Assembly (NCBI RefSeq): GCF_020171655.1 | Contig: NZ_JAIVAC010000002.1 | Span: forward strand, 1-64,000 | Direction: 5' to 3' | DNA: 64,000 nucleotides | Origin: Exiguobacterium aestuarii | Lineage (GTDB): Bacteria; Bacillota; Bacilli; Exiguobacteriales; Exiguobacteriaceae | Shown here: one piece after another, positions 17,790 to 26,040 of the stretch | Layout of the letters: each line of letters starts with the position of its first letter | Numbering within the stretch: position 1 is the stretch's first letter | Notes under the pieces: generated by a model | Told to the model about the DNA's origin: nothing | The model's database searches: none | Seen by the model: the letters and a program-made list of their open reading frames with translations, nothing else | Translations under genes and position numbers: made by a program

Positions 17790-18272
17790 TTATAGATTAT
17801 CTGACTCGGTGACGACATAGTGTTTTATGACAGGACCTGCACCTCGTTGTTCGACCGCCCGTTTCAGGCGGTCTTCAAGTACCGCATAGTCCGCTGTATC
17901 TCGGAAGTGTTTCCCACCAGACGTGAATTGAATAAACAAGACCGCATGATTGTCGTCTGGGTCGACACCTAGACGGTATGCCGAAAATCCATCATGTCCA
18001 ACCCCGAGCGGCGCCTTTTCCGTCAACAATTGATGAAACAGGAGCGAACGGGCATTTTCATCCGTCGGCACATTCGCATATAAAATATTTCCTTTTTTGA
18101 CGAATTCGCCAGATGCCTCTTCAATCTCAAACACTTTTCCACTCTTGAACGGAGATTTTTCTCCTTCTGCAAGCAGAATCGTTTCATGTCCATTTGCTGC
18201 GACCACGCCCGGCTCTTTCCGGAGACGCTCGGCCACACTACCTGACGCGAAGGTCATATACAGTTTAGACAA
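17790..18272 (-). CDS. Probable HmoB/TRAP-like ABM-fold protein
   Basis: About 160 aa. The start LSKLYMTFASGS and the mid-protein FSAYRLGVDPDDNHAVLFIQFTS look like the dimeric alpha-beta barrel of the HmoB (YhgC) heme monooxygenase and staphylococcal TRAP group. I recognise the pattern but not a clear heme ligand set, so heme degradation is only a possibility. TTG at 18272 fits the family N-terminus but its spacing to GGAG is poor; ATG at 18256 is an alternative. It overlaps the end of the upstream pterin dehydratase gene. Confidence 0.5.
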   Translation of the reverse strand: MSKLYMTFASGSVAERLRKEPGVVAANGHETILLAEGEKSPFKSGKVFEIEEASGEFVKKGNILYANVPTDENARSLLFHQLLTEKAPLGVGHDGFSAYRLGVDPDDNHAVLFIQFTSGGKHFRDTADYAVLEDRLKRAVEQRGAGPVIKHYVVTESDNL

Positions 18273-18540
18273 GCTCCTCACACCCTTTCGCGAGTGTGAT
18301 GTCTTTCTCCGTGATGCCCCCTTCGTCATGGGTCGATACGGTCAATGTTACGTTCCGATACTCGATTAAGATATTCGGATGATGATCGAGCGATTCAGCC
18401 AAATCCGCTACGAGATGGACGAACTGGATGGCTTCCGGGAACGTCTCAAGCCGATATGTCTTCTGAATCTCCCCGTTCACTTCTTCCCAACCGTTTAACC
18501 GTGACAGTTCATCTGTCAATTCACTTTGTGATAATACCAT
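18265..18540 (-). CDS. 4a-hydroxytetrahydrobiopterin dehydratase (PCD/DCoH)
   Basis: 91 aa, the normal size. The signature is LDHHPNILIEYRNVTLTVST followed by H-DEGGITEKDI. It dehydrates 4a-hydroxy-pterins formed by pterin-dependent hydroxylases; in bacteria lacking such hydroxylases it may serve molybdopterin or another pterin. ATG at 18540 has AAGGGG nine bases upstream. No phenylalanine hydroxylase gene is visible nearby. Confidence 0.87.
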   Translation of the reverse strand: MVLSQSELTDELSRLNGWEEVNGEIQKTYRLETFPEAIQFVHLVADLAESLDHHPNILIEYRNVTLTVSTHDEGGITEKDITLAKGCEELV

Positions 18541-18680
18541 CGTCACAATCCCCTTTCCCTATACAGTCTACTGTCTTAATCTACCCAAACCGGAGAAAAA
18601 TAATCTTCCGCGCATGATGTATAATGATTTAGAATGAGATGGATAGCCATCATTTTGATTACGAGAGAGGAGCATCTCCC

Positions 18681-19214
18681 ATGCGCGCATTGATTGTTAT
18701 TGATTATACATTTGATTTTATCGCAGACAGTGGTCGTTTGACTTGTGGGAAACCCGGGCAAGAGATTGAAGAACGGATTGTCGAGTTAATCAAAACGTTC
18801 TCGACCGAGGATTATGTCGTCATCGCGAACGATGTCCATGATGCAGGCGACACGTTCCATCCTGAAACGACGTTGTTCCCACCTCACAATATTCGCGGGA
18901 CGGAAGGTCGTGAATTGTATGGTGCAGTGAAAGAAGCATCCAAAACAGCCGACCATTGGATCGACAAGACACGGTACAGTGCGTTTGCCGGAACAGACCT
19001 TGACCTTCGTCTTCGGGAACGTGGGATTACAGAAGTTCATCTTGTCGGCGTCTGCACAGACATTTGTGTGCTCCATACAGCCGTAGATGCCTACAACCTC
19101 GGTTATCAAATCGTCGTCCACGCCGATGCCGTCCAAAGCTTCAACCCGGTCGGTCATGAATGGGCGCTCGAACATTTCGTCACGACTCTCGGTGCGACCG
19201 TTGTCGGAAAGTGA
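18681..19214 (+). CDS. pncA: Nicotinamidase
   Basis: 177 aa, isochorismatase fold. The catalytic triad is D8, K96 (WIDKTRYSAF) and C129 (GVCTDICVLHT); the metal site is D51, H53 and H60 (ANDVHDAGDTFHP). It converts nicotinamide to nicotinate, which pncB downstream uses. ATG at 18681 has GAGAGGAG upstream. A TATAAT at 18620-18625 may be its -10, without a clear -35. Confidence 0.92.
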   Translation: MRALIVIDYTFDFIADSGRLTCGKPGQEIEERIVELIKTFSTEDYVVIANDVHDAGDTFHPETTLFPPHNIRGTEGRELYGAVKEASKTADHWIDKTRYSAFAGTDLDLRLRERGITEVHLVGVCTDICVLHTAVDAYNLGYQIVVHADAVQSFNPVGHEWALEHFVTTLGATVVGK

Positions 19215-19236
19215 CGTAAAACAGAAAGGAAAACAT

Positions 19237-20682
19237 ATGTTACATCGCAATTTAGCACTTCACACAGACCTCTATCTCCCACGCTGGATGTATATCTACT
19301 GGAAGCAAGGTCGCCATAACGAAAAGGTCGTCTTTGACCTGTATTACCGCTCGAATCCGTTCAGCGGTGGCTATGTCGTCTTCGCCGGACTCGAAAACAT
19401 TGTCCACTACTTGGATAACGTCTCGTTCACAGAAGAAGACATCGCTTATTTAAAAGCGCAGCTCGGTTTCGAAGATGAATTTGAAGATGTGTTACGAAAC
19501 TTTAAGTTCACTGGTTCACTATATAGTGTCCGTGAAGGAGAAGTCATCTTCCCACACGAACAAGTCGTCCGAATCGAGTCGACCATCTTTGAAGCAAAAC
19601 TATTCCAAACAGCGCTACTCAATATCGCGAACCACGAATCACTCATCGCGACGAAGTATGCCCGAATTCGTCAGGCCGCTCCGAACGAGACACTGCTCGA
19701 AGGTGGAGCACGTCGCGCACAAGGCGTCGATGCCGCCTATTACGGGACCCGCGCCGCTTATATCGCCGGTTTCGACGTGACGAGCCTTGTTTCTGCCGGA
19801 CGTGATTTCGACGTGCCGACAGGAGGGACGATGGAACATGCGGACATTCAGTTCCATGATGATGAGTTGAGTGCATTCCGTTCGTTTGCAGAGATGTATC
19901 CAGACAACACAAGTCTCCTGATTGATACGTATGACACACTCAAATCCGGTCTTCCGAACGCGATTACGGTCGCAAAAGAACTCGAGGCGAAAGGACACCG
20001 CCTCAAGTCTGTACGACTCGATTCGGGTGACCTCGCTTATCTGTCAAAACGCGCTCGGAAAGCGTTGAACGAAGCCGGTCTCGACTATGTCAAAATCGTC
20101 GTATCTGGTGATTTAGATGAATACGTCATTCAAGACTTACGCATGCAAGGTGCAGAAGCCGATACATTCCTCGTCGGGACGCGCGGAATCACGGCTTACG
20201 AACAACCTGCGCTTGGCATGGTCTATAAATTGGTCGCTCGTGAGGATGAATTTGGAGAATTAAAACCGGTCATCAAAGTGTCCTCTTCTAAAGTGAAGAC
20301 GACAACCCCTCATAAAAAGGAGTTGTACCGCATCATCGACAAGGAAACGAAAAAGTTCAAAGGGGACTATATCGCCCTTGCCGACGAACCCGTCGACTCA
20401 TATAGCGAAATCGACTTGATTGACGTCCGCGACCCTGCCTTCAAAATCAAGACACGCAACTTTAACGTCAAACGGTTGTTACAACCAATTTTCCTCGACG
20501 GAAAACGTGTATACGACCTTCCAAGCACTACCGAGATTCGCGCTTACCATCATGAACAGATGAACGGACTCTGGGAAGAGTATAAGCGCCTCCGTTTGCC
20601 GGAAGTATACTCGGTGACGTTCAGTAAACCACTTTGGGATTTAAAACTCGATATGATTCGCAAAACGCGAGTACCGAAATAA
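19237..20682 (+). CDS. pncB: Nicotinate phosphoribosyltransferase
   Basis: 481 aa, type II PRTase fold. It includes [13 protein letters not shown], the substrate-binding VRLDSGDL and the [20 protein letters not shown] region. It makes nicotinate mononucleotide for NAD salvage and follows pncA by 22 nt, like yueJ-yueK in B. subtilis. ATG at 19237 has AGAAAGGA upstream; the longer frame overlaps pncA and is not used. Confidence 0.93.
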   Translation: MLHRNLALHTDLYLPRWMYIYWKQGRHNEKVVFDLYYRSNPFSGGYVVFAGLENIVHYLDNVSFTEEDIAYLKAQLGFEDEFEDVLRNFKFTGSLYSVREGEVIFPHEQVVRIESTIFEAKLFQTALLNIANHESLIATKYARIRQAAPNETLLEGGARRAQGVDAAYYGTRAAYIAGFDVTSLVSAGRDFDVPTGGTMEHADIQFHDDELSAFRSFAEMYPDNTSLLIDTYDTLKSGLPNAITVAKELEAKGHRLKSVRLDSGDLAYLSKRARKALNEAGLDYVKIVVSGDLDEYVIQDLRMQGAEADTFLVGTRGITAYEQPALGMVYKLVAREDEFGELKPVIKVSSSKVKTTTPHKKELYRIIDKETKKFKGDYIALADEPVDSYSEIDLIDVRDPAFKIKTRNFNVKRLLQPIFLDGKRVYDLPSTTEIRAYHHEQMNGLWEEYKRLRLPEVYSVTFSKPLWDLKLDMIRKTRVPK

Positions 20683-20718
20683 AAAAAACGGTTGTGGGCA
20701 TATGTCCCACAACCGTTT
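20683..20718. terminator. Terminator between pncB and a convergent gene
   Basis: A 13-bp stem AAACGGTTGTGGG/CCCACAACCGTTT (20686-20698 with 20706-20718). It has a run of eight T on the minus strand, so it mainly ends the small membrane-protein gene; it can also slow the pncB transcript. Confidence 0.85.
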
Positions 20719-20720
20719 GC

Positions 20721-21023
20721 TTATACCATCGTCATCTCGCCTGCTTGGCTTTGATCTTCTTTTCTCCGAAAGTAAAGCGCCATCGACAAAGAGAGCAATA
20801 TCAAGACAAAATAGACGGTTCGTTGCCAAAACGTCGCTTCGGTGTCCCCTTGGAACAGTGCAATGATATAATCGCTCCCACTGACTAAAAATAGTCCGGC
20901 AAGCAAAAGAAAGATTCGATAGCCGGCCCGACTCCGCTCCCGTTTCACTTTGAAGAAAAGGACACCATAGTAGACGATCGCGAGAATCGTCACATACCCG
21001 ATTACGCCAACAACCCAACTCAT
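20721..21023 (-). CDS. Small integral membrane protein, unknown
   Basis: 100 aa with about three hydrophobic segments (residues about 5-24, 35-53 and 68-85) and basic loops (KVKRERSRAGYR, RRKED). I do not recognise a family. It converges with pncB. Confidence 0.65.
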   Translation of the reverse strand: MSWVVGVIGYVTILAIVYYGVLFFKVKRERSRAGYRIFLLLAGLFLVSGSDYIIALFQGDTEATFWQRTVYFVLILLSLSMALYFRRKEDQSQAGEMTMV

Positions 21024-21135
21024 CTTGATGCCTCCCTCACTCTCTATTTTCTGTTTCTTCCCCGTTATCTTAACACATTCTATTCGTCAGACTATGTTAA
21101 GATGGTCTAAAGAAAACGCGGAAAGGAACGATCCT

Positions 21136-21609
21136 ATGAAAACGTTTCGCCTCGTCCAAGTCCGTCTCGTTCAAGACGAGTACGGCAATGAACTCAATTT
21201 ACCAATCGATTTGCTCGACGGGTTGATCATCTCGAAAGAACATGATTCAGAATGGTTGCTCGAGATGCTCGTTCCGACTGAATCGGCCGTCACGCTCCAC
21301 CATTACTTAAACAAGCGAATCCTCATTCTCGCTGAAGCTGTCATTACATCACCGACGAATGCACCTGCTGCACTCGCTTTGACGTTCACGAGCGAACGAG
21401 CCTTGAACGATCATCATACGTTCGTCGCCGAAGGACTCATGTTGAATCCAAAACAAGATGCGACGAAACAAGTGCTCGACTCTCTCATTCAAGAAGGGGT
21501 CGCCACGTCGAATTTGAAACCCGCCTTCTTCGAGAAGAAAGTGGAGATCCAACAATCGTTCAGTCGCTCTGCCTTCAATCAATTGGTCAAAACCGGGTCA
21601 TTCGAGTAA
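21136..21609 (+). CDS. YwpF-like protein
   Basis: 157 aa. The start MKTFRLVQVRL and the IDLLDGLIISKEHDSEWLLE segment resemble B. subtilis YwpF, a soluble protein of unknown role. It has GGAACG upstream of the ATG. A 7-bp inverted repeat CTTAACA/TGTTAAG (21069-21101) precedes it. A weak hairpin and T run (about 21599-21629) overlap its stop and may terminate it. Confidence 0.6.
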   Translation: MKTFRLVQVRLVQDEYGNELNLPIDLLDGLIISKEHDSEWLLEMLVPTESAVTLHHYLNKRILILAEAVITSPTNAPAALALTFTSERALNDHHTFVAEGLMLNPKQDATKQVLDSLIQEGVATSNLKPAFFEKKVEIQQSFSRSAFNQLVKTGSFE

Positions 21610-21684
21610 TCGAATGGCCTTGTTTTTTCTTTCCCCAAAATGATTCCCCTCTCAAACAAAAAAGACGGAGAAAGGACCCCCGCC

Positions 21685-22161
21685 TCACACATAGATAAAG
21701 AACAAGATGACCATCATCGTCATTCCAATCACTTTTAAAAGCGTGCTGCCGAGAAACGCGAGAACCGTTCCGACACCGATACTCCATGCTTCACGTGTCG
21801 TCTTTCCGAGTGTCAACTCCGCTAAAAATGCGAAGACAAATGGGAAGATGAGGACCCCGACGAGAGGGAAGATGAACGGTCCAGCAATCAAGCCAATGGT
21901 TGCGCCCCATTTCGCCCGTTCTGACCCCCCACGTTTATCCACTGTTGCTCTGGTGACAACATAGTCTACCACAAACAAGAAGATGAGGAAGACCGATTGC
22001 CACACCCAGAATGTCCAGGTCAACGGTTCAAATGAAAAACCAAATCCGTAAATCATGTATCCGATAAATAAGAACAGAACGCTTGGAATGACCGGGTAAA
22101 TGAGTCCTGCAAAAGCAACCACAAATGATGCGATGATGAATACCCATAGTAAGGTCGTCAT
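21685..22161 (-). CDS. DUF456 family membrane protein (YqgC-like)
   Basis: 158 aa with three to four membrane segments. The glycine-rich GGSERAKWGATIGLIAGPFI followed by VGVLIFPFVFAFLAEL is the DUF456 pattern. Function unknown. It is transcribed after the phosphatase gene, ten nucleotides downstream. Confidence 0.72.
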   Translation of the reverse strand: MTTLLWVFIIASFVVAFAGLIYPVIPSVLFLFIGYMIYGFGFSFEPLTWTFWVWQSVFLIFLFVVDYVVTRATVDKRGGSERAKWGATIGLIAGPFIFPLVGVLIFPFVFAFLAELTLGKTTREAWSIGVGTVLAFLGSTLLKVIGMTMMVILFFIYV

Positions 22162-22171
22162 GATATTCTCC

Positions 22172-22771
22172 TCATTTCATGATGGCCGGATCGGTGATAT
22201 GATCAGCAACATTAATCGCCTTCACCTCAAACTGGCCATGTTGATGGATGATATAGTTCGAGCAGGCGTTTCGCATCGCATGACGGAACGTATACGTGTC
22301 ATCGATCGCCGAGAGCGCCGCTTTAATCGCATGCGAATGGCAGACGACAATGATCCGTTTCCCGGGATACATCTCTACCAAATGTTCCATTCCTTCTAGG
22401 ACGCGAGCACGCATCTCATCCTCTGATTCGAGACCCGGAACGCGACGCTCGTCATCGGCCTGCACCGCTTCATAAATGCCCTTCACGGGTTGTCCGGACG
22501 CTGCACCAAACTCGCGTTCAATAAATCGCTCGTCCAATCGAATCGCATCATGCTCAATCCCACAGGCTGTCGCAATCGCTTGTGCCGTATGGACCGCCCG
22601 CGTTAATGGACTAGAAACGATGAGATCCCATGTTTCTTGACCCAAAAAAGCTGCACTCTCTTCTGCCTGTTGGCGTCCGAGTGCATTCAACGGATTGTCT
22701 TCACGACCTTGAATAATTTCTAAACGATTCCAATCGGTCTGACCGTGTCTCACTAAACATAACTCTGTCAC
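22172..22771 (-). CDS. Histidine phosphatase superfamily protein
   Basis: 199 aa. The N-terminal catalytic RHG motif is LVRHGQTDWN (phosphohistidine), with SSPLTRAVHTA (second Arg) and late VVCHSHAIKA (second His). Similar to broad-specificity phosphatases of the PhoE/CobC branch; the substrate cannot be told. GTG at 22771 has AGGAG eight bases upstream. Confidence 0.85.
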   Translation of the reverse strand: MTELCLVRHGQTDWNRLEIIQGREDNPLNALGRQQAEESAAFLGQETWDLIVSSPLTRAVHTAQAIATACGIEHDAIRLDERFIEREFGAASGQPVKGIYEAVQADDERRVPGLESEDEMRARVLEGMEHLVEMYPGKRIIVVCHSHAIKAALSAIDDTYTFRHAMRNACSNYIIHQHGQFEVKAINVADHITDPAIMK

Positions 22772-22834
22772 TGCTTCCACTCCTTACTCTTTCAATCATC
22801 CCCCATCGTACCATCTTCCCTAAAAATCGCAACT

Positions 22835-23770
22835 TCAGACAAGGCATTCGTCAATGAAACGATTGATCCGTGCCATCAACTGCTCTTCTTTGATCGGGTT
22901 GTCCGATTGTAGGAAACTCGCCAGCGAATGTGTCCCATTCGGAAACGAGATAAGCTGAACGTTCGCGCCGACATCACTCGCATGTTCGACGAAGTGAAGC
23001 GCTTGACCGAACGGCACAATTGGGTCTTTCTTTCCGTGTAACAGTAAAATAGGTGGGGCATCGGCATATAAATGGGAGACTGGTGAGCATTTCACCATCA
23101 GTTCACGCCATTCTTCACGGCTTCCCTCGTAAAACTTCAAATGAGCTAGCCATGTTTGAATGAATTTGAACAACAAGAAGTTTGTCGGCGGATATAAGGC
23201 GATAACTCCTTTGATTGTCGGAAGGTCATCCCCGAGTTCCCCTACAAATTGTTTGTGACGATCAAGCGCAGTAGCGAGCATTAAAGCTGCTCCAGCAGAG
23301 TCGCCCCACACGAGTAACTGACTTGTATCGAGGGTGAGCAATGATTCATGCTGCTTTAAATAGCTAAGCGCGTCCGAAACATCGATGATATTGTCAGGGA
23401 AATATACTCCGTCTTCAAATAGACGGTAATCGATACTGACGACGGCGATCCCTTTCCCCAAAAAGTGATCGAGTAACGGATGGAACAGCGTGACCATGCT
23501 ACGGCTCCCTCTCACAAATGCTCCCCCATGTGCATAGACCGCTACCGGGAACGGTCCCTCCCCTGGTGGGAGATACAAATCAAATTGGAGCGGACGATCA
23601 TTGACAATCTTATACGTATACGTGTGGCGCCGGCGTGTTGTCGGTCGAATCGGCAATTCGGGCTCTTGCCATCTGACAAGTGACCCATACTGACTCCACA
23701 CACTGGCCCCGGCTGCCGTCGCCGCGGCCAGTGCCGCGCCCCCGACAAACCAGGCGGTCTCCTTTCTCAT
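22835..23770 (-). CDS. Alpha/beta hydrolase, HSL-type esterase, membrane anchored
   Basis: 311 aa. It has the oxyanion motif HGGAF, nucleophile GDSAGAA, acid HGKKDPIVPF and histidine NGTHSL, the layout of HSL/BD-FAE-type esterases. The N-terminus has a hydrophobic alanine-rich segment (WFVGGAALAAATAAGASVW), probably a signal or membrane anchor with the catalytic part outside. ATG at 23770 has GGAG eight bases upstream. Confidence 0.8.
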   Translation of the reverse strand: MRKETAWFVGGAALAAATAAGASVWSQYGSLVRWQEPELPIRPTTRRRHTYTYKIVNDRPLQFDLYLPPGEGPFPVAVYAHGGAFVRGSRSMVTLFHPLLDHFLGKGIAVVSIDYRLFEDGVYFPDNIIDVSDALSYLKQHESLLTLDTSQLLVWGDSAGAALMLATALDRHKQFVGELGDDLPTIKGVIALYPPTNFLLFKFIQTWLAHLKFYEGSREEWRELMVKCSPVSHLYADAPPILLLHGKKDPIVPFGQALHFVEHASDVGANVQLISFPNGTHSLASFLQSDNPIKEEQLMARINRFIDECLV

Positions 23771-23843
23771 ACAATCCACTCCTCGTTCCTTTTTTTAATC
23801 ATATTCCCGCTTTTTTCAAAAATCTATCCATCAGAAGTCGGAC

Positions 23844-23909
23844 TTGACGTGCTCCGAAGGTCACACTATAATATTACTCGCAGTCATAAAACGTAACAGT
23901 TACGATTTA
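23844..23909 (+). promoter_or_regulatory. Promoter and Zur box of the zinc-binding lipoprotein gene
   Basis: TTGACG (23844-23849), a 17-bp spacer and a perfect TATAAT (23867-23872) are followed at 23887-23909 by an inverted repeat with CGTAAC and GTTACG half sites and flanking AAA/TTTA, close to the B. subtilis Zur box AAATCGTAATNATTACGATTT. Repression by Zur in zinc-replete cells is the natural reading. Confidence 0.78.
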
Positions 23910-23943
23910 ATATTCAGATAATTTGAAAGGTGGACGACGAAAG

Positions 23944-24963
23944 ATGAAGAAGACTTGGCTAGGCGCTGTCGCGGCCGGCACGCTTTTGCTTGGCGCGTGT
24001 GGGAATACCGAAGGAGACAACGTATCCGAATCGACAGATCAGAAACTAACGGTTTACGCTTCGACTTTTGCTTTGAAGTCAATGGCAGAGGAAATCGGTG
24101 GTGACCGTGTCAACGTGGAAATGGTCATTCCACCTGGAGCAGACCCACACACATATGAGCCCACTTCAAAGCAGATGACTCAAATTGCAGATGCGGACCT
24201 CTTTTTGACAATCGGCCATGACCTCGAACCTTACGTCGAGTCCATGGAGAAGAGCTTGGAAGGACAAAACGTCGCTTTCGTCAAAACGGCAGAGGACGTG
24301 ACGTTGCTTGATGCAGCCGATACCGTTCATGTTCATGAAGAAGACGGTCATTCCGAAGATGAACATGCTCACGAAGAAGAAGGACATTCTGAAGACGAGC
24401 ATGCCAATGAAGAAGAAGCGCATAACGAAGATGAGCATGATCATGGACAATACGATCCACACGTCTGGCTCGACCCGATGAATGCCGTTTCAATGGCAGA
24501 AGCTGTTGAAGCTGCTTTCAGCGAAGAGGCACCAGACTATAAAGACGAGTTCTCAGAACGGTTGAGTGCATTTAAAGACGAAGCGAATACCCTCGATGCA
24601 GAATTGAAAGCAGCAGTTGAGAATGGTTCGAAGTCGGAGTTACTCGTCACACACGCAGCATACGGCTATTTGGCTGAACGATATGGTTTCGATCAGTTGC
24701 CAATCGCCGGACTCACACCTTCTGAAGAACCTTCACAACAAGCCCTCAAACGAATCATCGAAGAGGCGCGTCTCCACGATTTGAACTATATTGCTTTCGA
24801 AGATACGGTCACACCAAAAGTGGCTGAGGTCGTGAAGCAAGAAATCGGCGCAGAAAGCGTAACGATCTATAACTTGGAATCTGTCACAAAAGAACAGATG
24901 GACAAGAGCTATTTTGACTTGATGCGTGAAAACGTCAAGGCACTCGAGACAGCCTTGAAATAA
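23944..24963 (+). CDS. znuA: Zinc ABC transporter substrate-binding lipoprotein
   Basis: 339 aa, cluster 9 metal-binding protein. The signal peptide ends in lipobox LLLGAC (Cys about 19). Metal-site pieces are GADPHTYEPT, DPHVWLDP and THAAYGYLAERYG. Between them lies a long His/Glu/Asp loop (GHSEDEHAHEEEGHSEDEH type repeats) typical of zinc transporters. No ABC ATPase or permease is adjacent, so its partners must lie elsewhere. Zur box and strong promoter precede it. Manganese as ligand is less likely because of the His-rich loop. Confidence 0.9.
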   Translation: MKKTWLGAVAAGTLLLGACGNTEGDNVSESTDQKLTVYASTFALKSMAEEIGGDRVNVEMVIPPGADPHTYEPTSKQMTQIADADLFLTIGHDLEPYVESMEKSLEGQNVAFVKTAEDVTLLDAADTVHVHEEDGHSEDEHAHEEEGHSEDEHANEEEAHNEDEHDHGQYDPHVWLDPMNAVSMAEAVEAAFSEEAPDYKDEFSERLSAFKDEANTLDAELKAAVENGSKSELLVTHAAYGYLAERYGFDQLPIAGLTPSEEPSQQALKRIIEEARLHDLNYIAFEDTVTPKVAEVVKQEIGAESVTIYNLESVTKEQMDKSYFDLMRENVKALETALK

Positions 24964-24965
24964 TC

Positions 24966-25003
24966 AAAATCCCGAAACGAATGGATTCGTTTCGGGATTT
25001 TTT
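24966..25003. terminator. Bidirectional terminator
   Basis: An AATCCCGAAACGAA/TTCGTTTCGGGATT stem with TTTTTT on the plus strand, between convergent genes; A-rich flank on the other side allows some minus-strand use. Confidence 0.88.
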
Positions 25004-25448
25004 ATACTTCGATCCGGCGGTCCAGCGTTTTCATCGTGACGAAAAGAAGGAGCAGGAGTGATACGGTCACACTCATCATCCATACGTCCCCATTCATGAA
25101 GGATGACCACTCCCAGTTGTCCGTGCTCAGTCCGAACCACACTTGACTGATGACGACTCCGCTTAGGCCCATCACACTAAAACGAAACCATGTCATATTT
25201 GGAACGAACCGTTTGCTGACGAAGTAACTATTCAACACCAAAAGACTAACATAAGCGATGAACAGCAAACTCCACGCTGTGTCAAATAGGGTCGGTACTG
25301 ATCCGCCCGCTACAGCATACCCCCACGTCACCAAGAATACGATGAATAAGATGAGTGTGATGCGATAAAGCGACACGCGTTTCGTTTGATAGGCGAGAAA
25401 TGGATTGATTAAAATGCCAAGCCAGATGAGTGTGCCGAACACGTCCAT
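25002..25448 (-). CDS. Integral membrane protein, unknown
   Basis: 148 aa with about five hydrophobic segments, starting MDVFGTLIWLGILINPF. No family recognised. ATG at 25448 has AAGGGG upstream; a longer reading to 25469 has no ribosome binding site. Confidence 0.65.
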   Translation of the reverse strand: MDVFGTLIWLGILINPFLAYQTKRVSLYRITLILFIVFLVTWGYAVAGGSVPTLFDTAWSLLFIAYVSLLVLNSYFVSKRFVPNMTWFRFSVMGLSGVVISQVWFGLSTDNWEWSSFMNGDVWMMSVTVSLLLLLFVTMKTLDRRIEV

Positions 25449-25500
25449 GATCGAATCCCCTTTATCCATTTTTTTACATTATACCATGGTGGATTCATCT

Positions 25501-25956
25501 TTACTCATAATAAATGAGGACGAGTTCTTCTTGGGACGCGGCCGTCTCACAAAACTGTTGCAACTTTGTCCAATCTTCCCAAATCGTCTCGAACTCCTCT
25601 TTCGGTACGAGTGCCATGTCTTTCACATCATCCCGTCCGAACGCATGCAACGTGTCTTTGACGATGTGAAGTAGCTGTGGGGTCAAGATTCCGACCACGA
25701 CCGCCTGTGCTTCATTCACAATCAACTCCTCGCCAACGAGCGCCATTTCCATATTGTATGTGTCAGCCCCATCGATATACACCTCGATTTGACTGAGCAC
25801 GCGTTGAAACGATTCGACATTTGGGAGCGTTAACGTGTCGTCCCGATTACGGTATTGCTCATGCATATGAATCAACCAGTCTAAAATCATCTCCGGATCT
25901 TGATTAAATGACACCCAAACTTCTGGGGAAACACGTACATAATGCGTCGTCTCCAT
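25501..25956 (-). CDS. Soluble protein, possibly DUF1877-like
   Basis: 151 aa. The start HYVRVSPEVWVSFNQDPEMI and the end FCETAASQEELVLIYYE recall DUF1877 (YfbM) proteins, but I cannot confirm it. GGGGG lies before ATG 25956. It lies upstream of nothing obvious and downstream of the intergenic terminator of the symporter, so it may be a single gene. Confidence 0.55.
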   Translation of the reverse strand: METTHYVRVSPEVWVSFNQDPEMILDWLIHMHEQYRNRDDTLTLPNVESFQRVLSQIEVYIDGADTYNMEMALVGEELIVNEAQAVVVGILTPQLLHIVKDTLHAFGRDDVKDMALVPKEEFETIWEDWTKLQQFCETAASQEELVLIYYE

Positions 25957-26000
25957 ACATGAACGCCCCCTTTTTATGACATTACCCGTCTTGTATACGT

Positions 26001-26032
26001 AAAAAAACCGCCTACGTGAATTCGTAGACGGT
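26001..26032 (-). terminator. Terminator of agcS
   Basis: A 10-bp stem ACCGCCTACG/CGTAGACGGT with T7 on the minus strand, immediately after the symporter stop. Confidence 0.88.
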
Positions 26033-26040
26033 TCCATTCA

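Noticed and set aside
24300-24450. Tandem DNA repeat in the zinc lipoprotein gene
   Set aside because: The repeated GHSEDEHA-like units are a coding His-rich loop common in ZnuA proteins, not a separate repeat element.
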